The notes under the pieces were generated by a model that was given only the letters and a program-made list of their open reading frames with translations, was not told the DNA's origin and did not search any database. A program made the position numbers and the translations under genes. Of a stretch of 50,346 nucleotides of DNA, positions 8,981-18,059 are shown one piece after another. Source of the DNA: Lampropedia aestuarii. Lineage in GTDB: Bacteria; Pseudomonadota; Gammaproteobacteria; Burkholderiales; Burkholderiaceae_C. Position 1 is the stretch's first letter. Each line of letters begins with the position of its first letter. The stretch spans positions 1-50,346 of the forward strand of contig NZ_SSWX01000005.1 of the NCBI RefSeq assembly GCF_004803635.1, written 5' to 3'.

Positions 8981-10405
8981 TCAGGTATTGCCTTGGTGCT
9001 GATTGTGCAGCGCGGCCAGCAATTGCGCATGGATGCCGCCAAAGCTGCCATTGCTCATGCAGACGATGTGGTCGCCTGGCTGGCTGTCTTGCGCAAGGCG
9101 TTGTACCAGCGCATCCAGTTGCTCGAAGCTGTGGGCTTTGTCGCCCAGTGGCGCCAAGGCACCGGCGACATCCCAGCCCAGCTGGTAGGTGTAAGCGTAA
9201 ACCGCATCCGCACTGGCCAGTGCGGCAGGCAGTTGCGCGGCCATGGTGCCCAGCTTCATTGTGTTGCTGCGCGGCTCAAACACGGCCAGGATGCGCCCGC
9301 CAGCGGGCAGTGTGCGGCGCAGGCCTTCCAGTGTGGTGGCAATGGCTGTTGGGTGGTGGGCAAAATCGTCGTAGACCTGCACGCCGCTCACGCTGCCGCG
9401 CAGCTCCATGCGGCGGCGCACGTTCTCAAAGCGGGACAGCGCAGTGGCCGCTTGTGCGGGTGCGACGCCAATATGTTCGGCCGCGGCGATTGCGGCCAAG
9501 GCATTGAGCTGGTTGTGGCGCCCGCTCAAGGCCCATTGCACCTCGCCGACGACCTGCCCGGCGTAATGCACGCTGAAGTGCTGGTCCGTGCCGCTGGCGC
9601 TGAAGGTTTTGTCTGCCAAAGCGCCAGTATTGGCATGGCCAAAGCCGCGCAGCTCACTCCACAAACCTTGCTCCAGTACGCGGTCCAGGTTGGCGTCTTC
9701 GGCATTGCTGATGACGCGGCCTTGGCCGGGGACCGTGCGAATGACGTGGTTGAACTGGCGCTCAATCGCCGCCAGGTTCTCAAAAATATCGGCGTGGTCG
9801 AATTCCAGGTTGTTCAGCACCAGCGTGCGTGGGCGGTAATGCACGAACTTGCTGCGTTTGTCGAAGAAGGCCGTGTCGTACTCGTCGGCTTCGATGACAA
9901 AGTAGCTGGGGCGCTCGGCTTGCACCGGCCTGCCCAAGCGCGCTGAAATACCAAAGTTCTGCGGAATGCCGCCAATCAAAAAACCGGGGTTCTGGCCATT
10001 GGCTTCCAAAATCCAGGCCAGCATCGAGCTGGTGGTGGTTTTGCCGTGGGTGCCCGCCACGGCCAGCACATGGCGCCCAGGCAGCACGTGCTCGGACAGC
10101 CATTGCGGCCCGCTGGTATAGGGCAGGCCCTGATTCAGAATGGCTTCCATCAGTGGGTAGCGGGCGCAGCCATCGGCCAGGCGGGCACGGCTCACCACAT
10201 TGCCCACGACAAAGCAATCGGCGCCAATGCTGGCTTGGTCTGCGCCATAGCCCTCAATCAATTCAATGCCCAGCGCGCGCAGTTGGTCGCTCATGGGCGG
10301 GTAGACCTGTGCGTCGCAGCCGGTGACGGTGTGGCCGCTGGCTTTGGCCAGCGCAGCGACGCCGGCCATGAAAGTACCGCAAATGCCGAGGATATGGATA
10401 TGCAT
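8981..10405 (-). CDS. mpl: UDP-N-acetylmuramate:L-alanyl-gamma-D-glutamyl-meso-diaminopimelate ligase
   Basis: Murein-recycling ligase that joins the recovered tripeptide to UDP-MurNAc. The 474-residue product begins MHIHILGICGTFMAGVAALA and has the ATP-binding AGTHGKTTT motif, followed by the central EADEYDTAFFDKRSKF region characteristic of Mpl as opposed to MurC. The frame is open to 10603, but the first 66 residues of that extension are Arg-rich and not Mpl-like, so the ATG at 10405 is chosen; no clear Shine-Dalgarno sequence is seen. Length equals the family norm. Confidence 0.95.
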   Translation of the reverse strand: MHIHILGICGTFMAGVAALAKASGHTVTGCDAQVYPPMSDQLRALGIELIEGYGADQASIGADCFVVGNVVSRARLADGCARYPLMEAILNQGLPYTSGPQWLSEHVLPGRHVLAVAGTHGKTTTSSMLAWILEANGQNPGFLIGGIPQNFGISARLGRPVQAERPSYFVIEADEYDTAFFDKRSKFVHYRPRTLVLNNLEFDHADIFENLAAIERQFNHVIRTVPGQGRVISNAEDANLDRVLEQGLWSELRGFGHANTGALADKTFSASGTDQHFSVHYAGQVVGEVQWALSGRHNQLNALAAIAAAEHIGVAPAQAATALSRFENVRRRMELRGSVSGVQVYDDFAHHPTAIATTLEGLRRTLPAGGRILAVFEPRSNTMKLGTMAAQLPAALASADAVYAYTYQLGWDVAGALAPLGDKAHSFEQLDALVQRLAQDSQPGDHIVCMSNGSFGGIHAQLLAALHNQHQGNT

Positions 10406-10500
10406 GGTGTGGGCTGATGGGTAGGGGAGTGTGGGCGCAGCCAGTGCCGAGTAGCATCGGCGCTGGCGCGGCTGATTGGCGCGCGTGGTCGAGCGCTGGC

Positions 10501-11415
10501 TTAGGCGGCAAACGATGCGATATCGAGGCCTTCGAGCGTGTAGTTTTGTGGGCCACGGATGGCGATTTTGCGTGCCGCCACGGCGTTGCCTAAGCGAGCG
10601 CATTGCGCCAGGCTCCAGCCGCGCTCCAGGCCGTACAGCAGGGCCGAGCGCCAGGCGTCGCCGCAGCCGGTTGGGTCGAGTGCTGCTTCGACGCGCAACG
10701 CAGGAATATGCTCTTTTTGGCCGTCGATCCAGATGTCACACCCTTCGGCGCCCAAGGTCACAACCAGGCCTTTGACTTTGCGTGACAGCTCTTCGAACGA
10801 CAGGCCGGTACGCTCCAGCAGCATTTGACCTTCATAATCGTTCACGGTGACCCAGCTGGCCTGCTCGACAAAGCGCAGCAGCTCCGCGCCATCGAACATC
10901 GGCAGGCCCTGGCCTGGGTCAAATACCCATGGAATGTTTTGTTCGGTCAGCTGTTGTGCATGTTCCAGCATGGCATCGCGCCCGTCTGGCGAGATGATGG
11001 CCAACTTGATATCTGCAGGCAGGCCATCAATGGCGTTCTGGTGCGCCAGTGACATCGCACCGGGGTGGAAGGCGGTGATCTGGTTATTGTCCTGGTCGGT
11101 CATGATCATGCACTGCGCAGTAAAGCTGTCGCTCAGCTGCAGGATTTTGCTGCGGTCAATGCCCAATTGGTCCAGACGGGCCAGGTAGTCGCCTCCGTCC
11201 TGACCGACTGCGGCCATGGGCACGGCCCGCCCGCCCAGCAGTTGCAGGCCGTAGGCGATGTTGCCAGCGCAGCCGCCAAAGTCTTTGCGCAGCGTATTCA
11301 CCAGGAACGAGACGTTCAGAATATGCAGCTGGTTGGGCATAATTTGCTGGGCAAAGCGGCCATCAAAATTCATGATGGTGTCAAACGCTACGGAGCCACA
11401 AATCAATACGGCCAT
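10501..11415 (-). CDS. PfkB-family carbohydrate/nucleoside kinase
   Basis: Ribokinase-fold kinase of 304 residues. The N-terminal GGCAGNIAYGLQLLGG region and the C-terminal DPTGCGDAWRSALLYGL signature, with catalytic base Asp253, are diagnostic for the PfkB family. The substrate is not certain; adenosine or a sugar is plausible for this subgroup. An in-frame TTG lies two codons upstream (11421), but AAGGA sits 7 bases before the ATG at 11415 and only 1 base before the TTG, so the ATG is the start. It lies in the conserved accBC-prmA-DUF3426 neighbourhood and is read in the same direction. Confidence 0.88.
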   Translation of the reverse strand: MAVLICGSVAFDTIMNFDGRFAQQIMPNQLHILNVSFLVNTLRKDFGGCAGNIAYGLQLLGGRAVPMAAVGQDGGDYLARLDQLGIDRSKILQLSDSFTAQCMIMTDQDNNQITAFHPGAMSLAHQNAIDGLPADIKLAIISPDGRDAMLEHAQQLTEQNIPWVFDPGQGLPMFDGAELLRFVEQASWVTVNDYEGQMLLERTGLSFEELSRKVKGLVVTLGAEGCDIWIDGQKEHIPALRVEAALDPTGCGDAWRSALLYGLERGWSLAQCARLGNAVAARKIAIRGPQNYTLEGLDIASFAA

Positions 11416-11553
11416 GGTCAAGTCCTTTTACATTTCAAAATTGGCAGAGCGTGGCGGCCAGCTCGGCGAGCTGCGCAGAGGCCACAGAACGTGTGCTGTG
11501 TGGTGCGCCTGCCTCAAGTTCTCAGCTGAGAGGCTTGGGCGGCTTGCTGTGGT

Positions 11554-13125
11554 TCATGGGGCTGCATGCGGATAAAAGATCTGCAACTGGTAGCCGGTGA
11601 TGGCCTTGGCATAGTCGCTCAGCTCCATGTGTTGCTCAACCTTCCAGGCACCCGCAGGGGGCAGCTCGGGCGGTGACTGTGCTATATCGGCCGTGGTGAT
11701 GGTGCGTCGCACCAGCGTCTGGCCCGCTTCGTTGCGCAGGCTCAGTGACAGGGCGGGGGTCTCTATCCAGCGCTTGCTGCGATTGCGCAGCGTCCATGAC
11801 AGGATGTAGCGATTGCCGCCAACGTGCTGGAACGTCGAGCCATCGAGCACCAGGTCATCTATCGATTGCAAGGGCACAATGCGGCAGTTGGCCCAAGTGC
11901 AGGCTTGCTGCATGCGGGCTTTCCATTGTGGCGACAGCGCCGCAATCGAGTCGCGCTGTACATAGGCCCATTGCGCCGCCAGCAGTGTCAGCAGCAGCAA
12001 GGCCAGCACTGCCATGCACAAGCGCACGATGGGCCGGCGCCAAAAGGCTTTTTGGTCGGCCTCGCGCATAAAGCGTAGCTCCTGGGTTTCGCTGAATTCG
12101 GCCCGGTAACGCTCTAGCCGCTCTTCTTCTTCACGTGCGGCGCGCGCTTCATCGGTTTCTGGGGCATCGCTGGCTCCGGCGGCTGTGCTGGCTGCCTGCT
12201 CTGGGGTGTCTGGCTCAACTGCCGCTTCGGTTGTGGTAGGGCTGGCGGCGGACTCGGTGGTCGTGGCGCCAGTTGGGGCTGGGTGCTTGTCTTGACTGTG
12301 CTGGCGCTCTGGCGCTGGCGTGCCGCTGGCGTGGGTCAGTACAGGGCTGGCATGGCCATCGGTGAAGGCACTGGCTGCTGCCGACTTGGGCAATTGCGGC
12401 TCGGACGCAGGGCGTGGGTTTTGCTTGTTTTGCCATTGCGTCAGCTCATCATGGAAGCGGGAGATGTTGCTGTCCTTGTCGCTGTCGCTTTCAGCCTGAT
12501 CTGGCTCAGCAGCAGGCGCGCTGGGCTCTGTCGGTATATCCGCTGCAGACCGTGGCGTACTGGTGCTGCTGCTGCTGGTTTGCGCTGGGCCTGGGATCTC
12601 TGTAGCCAGGCCGTCGGGCTCGCCCTCGGTCGCTTTGCCTGGCTCGTTCGGTGTTTCCTCAGCGTGCTCGTTGGCGCCAGGCTGGCCAGGCGCTTTGCTG
12701 GCTGGGGCGGTGATGGCACTGGCTGCTGCGATGGCCAAGCCCGCTGTAGGCGATGTGGGGGAGAAGGTGTCAGAGAGCTCTTTGAGCCAGCGCTCGCTGG
12801 GGCGAGGGGCGCTTTCCTGCGCATCGGCGGGGTATGGGCTGAGCGGCTCGGCGCTCTGCTCTGGGGCAGCGGATGCCGTGTCGGCCTTGTCTGACTCAAT
12901 GGCCGAAGTCGATGGCTCGGGCAGGGCTGCTGATTCCGGCGGCGCTCCGGTCTGAGCTGGGCTGCCTGGCCCCTCGCTCAGATGGTTGTTGGCATCAAAG
13001 ATATGCTGGCAGCGACCACAGCGCACCCAGCCTTCTGAGACGCTCAGCTGCTCTTGGGTGACCTTGAACTTGGTGGCACAACGCGGACATTGTGTGATGA
13101 AGCTCGTGCTGGAAGTCATCGTCAT
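11554..13125 (-). CDS. Zinc-ribbon DUF3426 membrane protein
   Basis: Protein of 523 residues in three parts. First is an N-terminal MJ0042-type zinc ribbon (CPRC and CGRC pairs within the first 45 residues). Next comes a long disordered linker rich in Pro, Ala, Glu, Ser and Thr up to about residue 325. Last is one transmembrane helix (MAVLALLLLTLLAA) with a C-terminal DUF3426 domain. Function is unknown; the layout suggests a membrane-anchored sensor or regulator. It follows prmA, as in most Burkholderiales. The frame continues to a TTG at 13140; ATG codons at 13125 and 13119 are both possible and neither has a Shine-Dalgarno sequence. Confidence 0.85.
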   Translation of the reverse strand: MTMTSSTSFITQCPRCATKFKVTQEQLSVSEGWVRCGRCQHIFDANNHLSEGPGSPAQTGAPPESAALPEPSTSAIESDKADTASAAPEQSAEPLSPYPADAQESAPRPSERWLKELSDTFSPTSPTAGLAIAAASAITAPASKAPGQPGANEHAEETPNEPGKATEGEPDGLATEIPGPAQTSSSSTSTPRSAADIPTEPSAPAAEPDQAESDSDKDSNISRFHDELTQWQNKQNPRPASEPQLPKSAAASAFTDGHASPVLTHASGTPAPERQHSQDKHPAPTGATTTESAASPTTTEAAVEPDTPEQAASTAAGASDAPETDEARAAREEEERLERYRAEFSETQELRFMREADQKAFWRRPIVRLCMAVLALLLLTLLAAQWAYVQRDSIAALSPQWKARMQQACTWANCRIVPLQSIDDLVLDGSTFQHVGGNRYILSWTLRNRSKRWIETPALSLSLRNEAGQTLVRRTITTADIAQSPPELPPAGAWKVEQHMELSDYAKAITGYQLQIFYPHAAP

Positions 13126-13276
13126 TGAGGATGGATGCAAATAGACTCGGGGCCGATGGGGACCGTGCTATTGTGCCGCATCCTTGCTGTGGTGGGAGTA
13201 AGCGCTGCGGCAGCACAGCAGCGCAGGCTTGCGGCTGCTGCACGGCCATCAGTTTGCAGCAGCTGCGGCTGTGTAC

Positions 13277-14179
13277 TTAAGCAGCTTTGCGCGCGACCAT
13301 CAAAATCCAGCCGTCTTCGCTGTCGTGCACCTCCAGCTGCAGCCAAGGTGCGTAGGCGGCTTTGAGCAGCTCGGCTTGGCGCTCCAAAATGCCAGCCAAG
13401 ACCAAATGGCCACCGGGCGCGACCTGGTTGCACAGCAGGGGGGCCAGGACCTGCAGTGGGTTGGCCAAAATGTTGGCCAGCACCACATGGTATTGGTCAG
13501 AGATGATGTCGGGCATGCCACTGCGCAGCGCAACGTGGTTTTTCTCGGCATTGTTGGCGGTCGCAGCAATCGCCGCTTCGTCAATGTCGACGGCATCAAC
13601 GGGGGCGGCGCCAAATTTGGCCGCAGCAATAGCCAAAATGCCAGAGCCGCAGCCGTAATCGAGTACCGATTTGTTGTGCAATGCTTGCGCGGCGGCGTTT
13701 TGCTCTGCCAACCAACGCAAGCACATGCGTGTGGTGGGGTGGGTGCCGGTGCCAAAGGCCATGCCTGGGTCGAGTTCAATCGTGACCTTGGCCTGGGCTG
13801 GGACTTCATGCCAGCTGGGCACAATCCAAAATTCAGGCGTGATTTCTACGGCTGTGAATTGCGACTGTGTCAGTGTGACCCAGTCTTGGTCAGGAACCTC
13901 TTGCAGTGACTGCGTGTGGCAGCCCGCATAAAAATCTTGCACGGTCAGGATTTGCTGGGCTTCGTGGGCTTTTTGCTGTTCGGCAAACAAGGCGGTGATG
14001 ACGCTGCGGTTCCATGCCAGGCGCTCGGGCTCCATGCCTGGCTCACCAAACAAGGCTTGTTCGTCGGCGGTTTGCGCATCGGCATCTTCTACCGAGACGC
14101 TCAAGGCATCCAATGCTTCAAGTGCTTCGCTGACGATATCAACATTGTCTTGCGGGCACAAAATGGTCAGGGCAAACAT
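13277..14179 (-). CDS. prmA: Ribosomal protein L11 methyltransferase
   Basis: SAM-dependent enzyme that trimethylates ribosomal protein L11. The 300-residue product has the N-terminal L11-binding domain and the SAM motif LDYGCGSGILAIAA followed by VDIDE. Next is the catalytic NILANPL motif, then the GHLVLAGIL segment. The frame opens further upstream from a TTG at 14206, but the first ATG, at 14179, starts the conserved MFALTILCP sequence. It lies about 100 bases after accC on the same strand and is probably part of the accBC transcription unit. Confidence 0.95.
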   Translation of the reverse strand: MFALTILCPQDNVDIVSEALEALDALSVSVEDADAQTADEQALFGEPGMEPERLAWNRSVITALFAEQQKAHEAQQILTVQDFYAGCHTQSLQEVPDQDWVTLTQSQFTAVEITPEFWIVPSWHEVPAQAKVTIELDPGMAFGTGTHPTTRMCLRWLAEQNAAAQALHNKSVLDYGCGSGILAIAAAKFGAAPVDAVDIDEAAIAATANNAEKNHVALRSGMPDIISDQYHVVLANILANPLQVLAPLLCNQVAPGGHLVLAGILERQAELLKAAYAPWLQLEVHDSEDGWILMVARKAA

Positions 14180-14275
14180 TGGGGGGCTTTCATGCTGAAG
14201 CGGCAAGGGATGGGGTGCATCCGACTTGCCGCCTGAAGGGAAAATACTGCGCTTTGCAGTGGTGGGAGGTGCCGT

Positions 14276-15631
14276 TTACGCGCGATTGTGGCGCTGCTCG
14301 AGCCACTTTTCAAGGTAGTGGATGTTGGTGCCGCCAGCTGCAAACTTGGCATCGACCATCAAATCACGGTGCAATGGGATGTTGGTTTTAATCCCTTCGA
14401 CCACGGTTTCCAACAAGGCGCCGTTCATGCGGGCCAAGGCCTCTTCGCGTGTGTCGCCGTGTGTAATTACCTTGCCAATCATGGAGTCGTAGTTGGGCGG
14501 CACGGTGTAGCCAGAGTACATGTGCGAGTCCACCCGCACACCTGGACCACCCGGCGCATGCCATGTGGTGATCTTGCCAGGCGATGGTGTGAACTTGTAA
14601 GGATCTTCGGCGTTGACACGGCATTCGATGGCGTGGCCACGAATTTCAATGTCGCGTTGTGCAAAAGGCAGTTTGTGGCCAGCGGCAATCAGAATCTGGT
14701 TTTTCACAATGTCGATGCCGGTGATCATCTCGGTCACTGGGTGCTCGACCTGCACACGGGTATTCATTTCAATGAAGTAGAACTCGCCGTTTTCATACAA
14801 AAACTCGAATGTGCCAGCACCGCGGTAACCAATGCGTTTGCATGCAGTTGCACAGCGTTCGCCGATTTTTTCGATCAAACGACGCTCAATGCCGAAAGCT
14901 GGTGCCTCTTCAATGACTTTTTGGTGGCGGCGTTGCATCGAGCAATCGCGCTCGCCCAGGTACACGGCATTGCCGTGGGTATCGGCCAGAATTTGGATTT
15001 CAATGTGGCGCGGGTTTTCTAGGAATTTCTCCATGTACACGGCCGGATTGCCAAAGGCCGCTTGCGCTTCGCTTTTGGTCATTTGTACCGCGTTCACCAG
15101 CGCTGCCTCAGTGTGCACCACGCGCATGCCTCGGCCGCCGCCGCCGCCTGCGGCTTTGATGATGACCGGGTAGCCAATCGCACGCGCAGTGGCTTGCATC
15201 TCTGCGGGGTTATCCGAGAGCTCGCCTTCTGAGCCAGGCACGCAGGGCACGCCAGCCTTGATCATGGCTTGTTTGGCCGAGACTTTATCGCCCATGATGC
15301 GGATCGAGTCGGCAGTGGGGCCAATAAAGGCAAAGCCGCTGCGCTCGACGCGCTCGGCAAAGTCCGCGTTTTCACTCAGAAAACCGTAGCCTGGGTGGAT
15401 CGCTTCAGCATCGGAGACTTCCGCCGCTGAGATGATCGAGGGCATTTTCAAATAGCTCGCCCCAGCGGATGCGGGGCCAATACAAATGGCCTCGTCGGCC
15501 AAGCGAATGTACTTCGCGTCGCGATCGGCTTCAGAGTAAACCATCACCGATTTGATGCCCAGCTCACGGCAGGCGCGCTGAACACGAAGTGCAATCTCGC
15601 CACGGTTGGCGATGAGAATTTTTTTAAACAT
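14276..15631 (-). CDS. accC: Acetyl-CoA carboxylase, biotin carboxylase subunit
   Basis: ATP-grasp enzyme that carboxylates the biotin on AccB, the first half-reaction of fatty-acid synthesis. The 451-residue protein starts [20 protein letters not shown]. It has the Gly-rich loop [13 protein letters not shown] and the active-site strand [14 protein letters not shown] with the catalytic Glu, Asn and Arg. Length is standard. GAGG lies upstream of the ATG. It follows accB by 72 bases in the same direction. Confidence 0.98.
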   Translation of the reverse strand: MFKKILIANRGEIALRVQRACRELGIKSVMVYSEADRDAKYIRLADEAICIGPASAGASYLKMPSIISAAEVSDAEAIHPGYGFLSENADFAERVERSGFAFIGPTADSIRIMGDKVSAKQAMIKAGVPCVPGSEGELSDNPAEMQATARAIGYPVIIKAAGGGGGRGMRVVHTEAALVNAVQMTKSEAQAAFGNPAVYMEKFLENPRHIEIQILADTHGNAVYLGERDCSMQRRHQKVIEEAPAFGIERRLIEKIGERCATACKRIGYRGAGTFEFLYENGEFYFIEMNTRVQVEHPVTEMITGIDIVKNQILIAAGHKLPFAQRDIEIRGHAIECRVNAEDPYKFTPSPGKITTWHAPGGPGVRVDSHMYSGYTVPPNYDSMIGKVITHGDTREEALARMNGALLETVVEGIKTNIPLHRDLMVDAKFAAGGTNIHYLEKWLEQRHNRA

Positions 15632-15703
15632 GGGAGAGCCTCATGTGCCTTGCGGCGGTCGCAGCGTAGCAGTGGCGCAGCGCCAACAGCCGATTACTCA
15701 AGA

Positions 15704-16162
15704 TTACTCAATGATGAACAGCGGCTGGCCGTATTCAACAGCCTGGCCGTTGTCGACGAGAATCTGCTTGATGGTGCCTGAGCGGTCGGCTTCAATTTCG
15801 TTGAGGATTTTCATGGCCTCAATGATGCATACGGTCTGGCCTTCTTTGACTTGCATGCCAACTTCGGCAAATGGGTCTGCCGATGGGTTGGGCGAGCGGT
15901 AGAACGTGCCCACCATCGGTGCGGTAATGGCCGCACCTGCTGCTGTAGCTGCATTGCTGGCTGTGGCTGGCTCGATCGTGGTTTGCACGGCTTGGGGAGC
16001 GGCGACCAGGGTGGGGGCCAGCGCGACGGGGGCTTGTCCATAGACGGGAGCTGCGCCACCTTTGACGATGCGCACTTTGCCTTCGGCTTCGGTGATTTCG
16101 AGCTCGGTCACGTTTGATTCGGAAACGAGGTCAATCAGGGTTTTGAGTTTCCTGAGATCCAT
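15704..16162 (-). CDS. accB: Acetyl-CoA carboxylase, biotin carboxyl carrier protein
   Basis: Biotinylated carrier subunit of acetyl-CoA carboxylase, 152 residues. The C-terminal biotinyl domain contains [12 protein letters not shown] with the modified Lys118, and the thumb-bearing [12 protein letters not shown] segment. The Ala/Thr-rich linker spans about residues 40-80. GGAG precedes the ATG by 11 bases. In many relatives aroQ lies directly upstream; here a 304-base gene-free stretch separates accB from the TlpA-like gene. Confidence 0.97.
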   Translation of the reverse strand: MDLRKLKTLIDLVSESNVTELEITEAEGKVRIVKGGAAPVYGQAPVALAPTLVAAPQAVQTTIEPATASNAATAAGAAITAPMVGTFYRSPNPSADPFAEVGMQVKEGQTVCIIEAMKILNEIEADRSGTIKQILVDNGQAVEYGQPLFIIE

Positions 16163-16466
16163 GCTGGTCTAGCTCCAGAAATATGGCGATATTGAAGAAA
16201 TAAAAGGGCAACTGCCCCTAACTTTTCTTATTTTACGCCAATTGTTTTCAATGTGTGTGATTGTGAGTGTTTTTGTGTTTGCAGCAATCAAAACACTGCT
16301 TTATCACTTCGACAGTCCCTATTCGCAAAAAAAGCCGACTATTGGCCGCATTTGTGCTGTTTTGCATGCAATCCGCAGATTGGCCTGCTTTTTGGGAGCA
16401 CGAAGTGGGCCACATGCGTTGACCGCATAGTGACTCTGCTGCGCAGGAGGCGCATTCTACGGGATG
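16163..16466. other. Gene-free accB upstream region
   Basis: No gene is seen in this 304-base, unusually AT-rich stretch, which must hold the accB promoter. Read on the minus strand there is a TAAAAT (16230-16235) that could be a -10 element, but no good -35 stands at the right distance. A small GGGCAGTTGCCC inverted repeat followed by T-rich sequence occurs at 16205-16217 in the leader. No remnant of aroQ is recognisable. Confidence 0.4.
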
Positions 16467-17057
16467 TTAGGCAAGCAGCTCCCAATTGGCCAAGTCGTCG
16501 GCAGTGATTTGACCAATTTTACGGTCACGAATCATGCCTTTCTTGTCTACCACAAGGGTATAGGGCAAGCCGCTGGTATTGCCCAGCTCCTGGGACAAGC
16601 GCAAGCCCGCCGTGCCTGCAATCCCAATGGGGAAGGCCAGCGCAAAGCGCTGCACAAAGCGCTCTACATTGGCAGGGGTGTCAACGGCAATGCCAATCGT
16701 GGCCCAGCCATTGTCTTTGGCATGAAAGGCGTTGAGCAGCGGCAGCTCTTCTACGCACGGCGCGCACCAGGTCGCCCAGAAGTTGACGATCAGCGGTTTG
16801 CCGGCATGCTCTGCCAGCACCAGTTGGCCGCCATCAGGTGTTGGCAGAACCAAGTCCCACAGAGGGTCATTGGATTTGTCGCTGGCGGTGTTTTCTGTGC
16901 TCAGGGGCTCGACTGCCCAGCTGCGGGTGGTCGCCAGTGCTGCAAAGCTTGCGCCCGCCAAAGCCCAAGCGAGCCAGCGCCTGCGCGGCATGTGCAGAGA
17001 TGCAAGGGAGTTGATCGGTGTGAGTGGGGGGTGGGAGGGGGGGGCCACATTCTTCAT
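16467..17057 (-). CDS. TlpA-family thiol:disulfide oxidoreductase
   Basis: Exported thioredoxin-fold protein of 196 residues. A basic N-region with the hydrophobic segment WLAWALAGASFAALA (about 28-42) directs export. The redox site is WATWCAPC with Cys98 and Cys101, and the cis-Pro lies in GLPYTLVVD. Likely role is thiol reduction in the periplasm, for example in cytochrome c maturation. The start overlaps the stop of the upstream gene as ATGA, indicating translational coupling. An internal start at MPRRRW (residue 23) would give a more conventional signal peptide. Confidence 0.88.
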   Translation of the reverse strand: MKNVAPPSHPPLTPINSLASLHMPRRRWLAWALAGASFAALATTRSWAVEPLSTENTASDKSNDPLWDLVLPTPDGGQLVLAEHAGKPLIVNFWATWCAPCVEELPLLNAFHAKDNGWATIGIAVDTPANVERFVQRFALAFPIGIAGTAGLRLSQELGNTSGLPYTLVVDKKGMIRDRKIGQITADDLANWELLA

Positions 17058-17659
17058 GGTGCGGCATATTCTGCCATGCGCGCTTGCAGTGCAGGCAGTG
17101 CGCCCCGCGGCGGGCGTCCATCGGCATCGGCTTGCAGCGCGCCTCGAAGCGCCGCTTCGCTGTTATTCCACAGACAAATCAAGACCGTAGCTTCGAGCTG
17201 TGGGTGCTTGGTGCGCTCCTCCAGCACCAGAACTTCCGTCGATATCCCTGATATGCCTGTGGCTTCTTCGACCTCAAAATGCAGACCCTGATTGAGCAAA
17301 ACAATTGGCAAGGCCTTGCTGTCATCACAAAAAAGCTGCAAATGGATATTGCTATGGCGCGTGGCCGTGCCGCTCCAGACTGCGCCGCCCACCAGCGGTT
17401 TGAAGTCTGCGAGCTGCAGCATCCAGTGCTGTGCAATTTGGCGCAGCGCTTGTAGCTCGATCGGTTGTTCCTCGGCTTTGAAAATGGCAATGTATTCGCG
17501 CACGGCCTCTTCAATAAGTTGGTTGTCTGGCAGCGGCGTATTGGCGCGCAGGCCGAGCTGCTTGAGCGCGTGTTTTTTTGCCGGACCGCTCTCCATGCCT
17601 TCTTCGACAATCAAAGCAGCTGCGGCGTGGGCAATTTCGGTTTTGGTATCTGGAAACAT
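17054..17659 (-). CDS. Conserved uncharacterised protein, coupled to TlpA-like gene
   Basis: Protein of 201 residues beginning MFPDTKTEIAHAAAALIVEEGMESGPAKKHALKQLG. The N-terminal third is helical, then comes GGAVWSGTATRHSNIHLQLFCDDSKALPIVLLNQ, which looks like an alpha/beta core faintly recalling nucleotidyltransferase-like folds. I do not recognise a named family, although I believe similar proteins occur beside tlpA and mpl in other Burkholderiales. Its TGA overlaps the ATG of the TlpA-like gene by four bases. The frame extends to a TTG at 17695, but the ATG at 17659 starts the more plausible sequence. Confidence 0.7.
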   Translation of the reverse strand: MFPDTKTEIAHAAAALIVEEGMESGPAKKHALKQLGLRANTPLPDNQLIEEAVREYIAIFKAEEQPIELQALRQIAQHWMLQLADFKPLVGGAVWSGTATRHSNIHLQLFCDDSKALPIVLLNQGLHFEVEEATGISGISTEVLVLEERTKHPQLEATVLICLWNNSEAALRGALQADADGRPPRGALPALQARMAEYAAP

Positions 17660-17699
17660 ATTGGGTCTGTGCTGGGCTGCACCATGAAAGTTCAAAGCG

Positions 17700-17754
17700 T
17701 AAGAGCCTGTTCATCAGCTTCTGCGGCTGCATTGAGAGGATGAACACGTTCTAA
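17700..17754. repeat. Short inverted-repeat element (TAAGAGCCTGTTCATC type)
   Basis: TAAGAGCCTGTTCATC at 17700-17715 faces its near inverse GGATGAACACGTTCTAA at 17738-17754, with 22 bases between. Both arms belong to the dispersed TAAGARCSTGTT repeat seen elsewhere in this window. The unit looks like a minimal two-ended repeat between divergent genes. Confidence 0.65.
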
Positions 17755-18059
17755 GATGTCCTGCATACCTATTATGAACACTTTGTTTCTTCAGGGCCTG
17801 GCCATGGATTGGCTTGTCTGCGCGCAACAGACGCCGAGTGTGCCATGAAGACCTGCATACAGTGAGGTTTGCTTTTTTCAGATAAAAAGCGCCATGCATG
17901 GCATCTTTTGGGACGCCATGACGACTTGGAAAAGCCTGCCAGCAGGCTCTGAGGTAATTGTCTTACAGCTGTGCGTTGCTTGTCGCTGCAATGTGGCAGG
18001 CAGTAGACTGGCGTCTATTGCTGCTTGTGCAGAGGTTGAATAGTCAAAGAAAAGCGTTT
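17755..18059. other. Upstream region of gshB, no gene seen
   Basis: No coding sequence is supported. The stretch contains the perfect palindrome GCCATGCATGGC (17891-17902) and a short hairpin AGCCTGCCAGCAGGCT near 17934-17949. The gshB promoter must lie here, but I cannot assign -35 and -10 elements with confidence. Confidence 0.4.

Noticed and set aside
11416-11421. TTG start two codons upstream for the PfkB kinase
   Set aside because: The Shine-Dalgarno sequence AAGGA is 7 bases from the ATG but only 1 base from the TTG.
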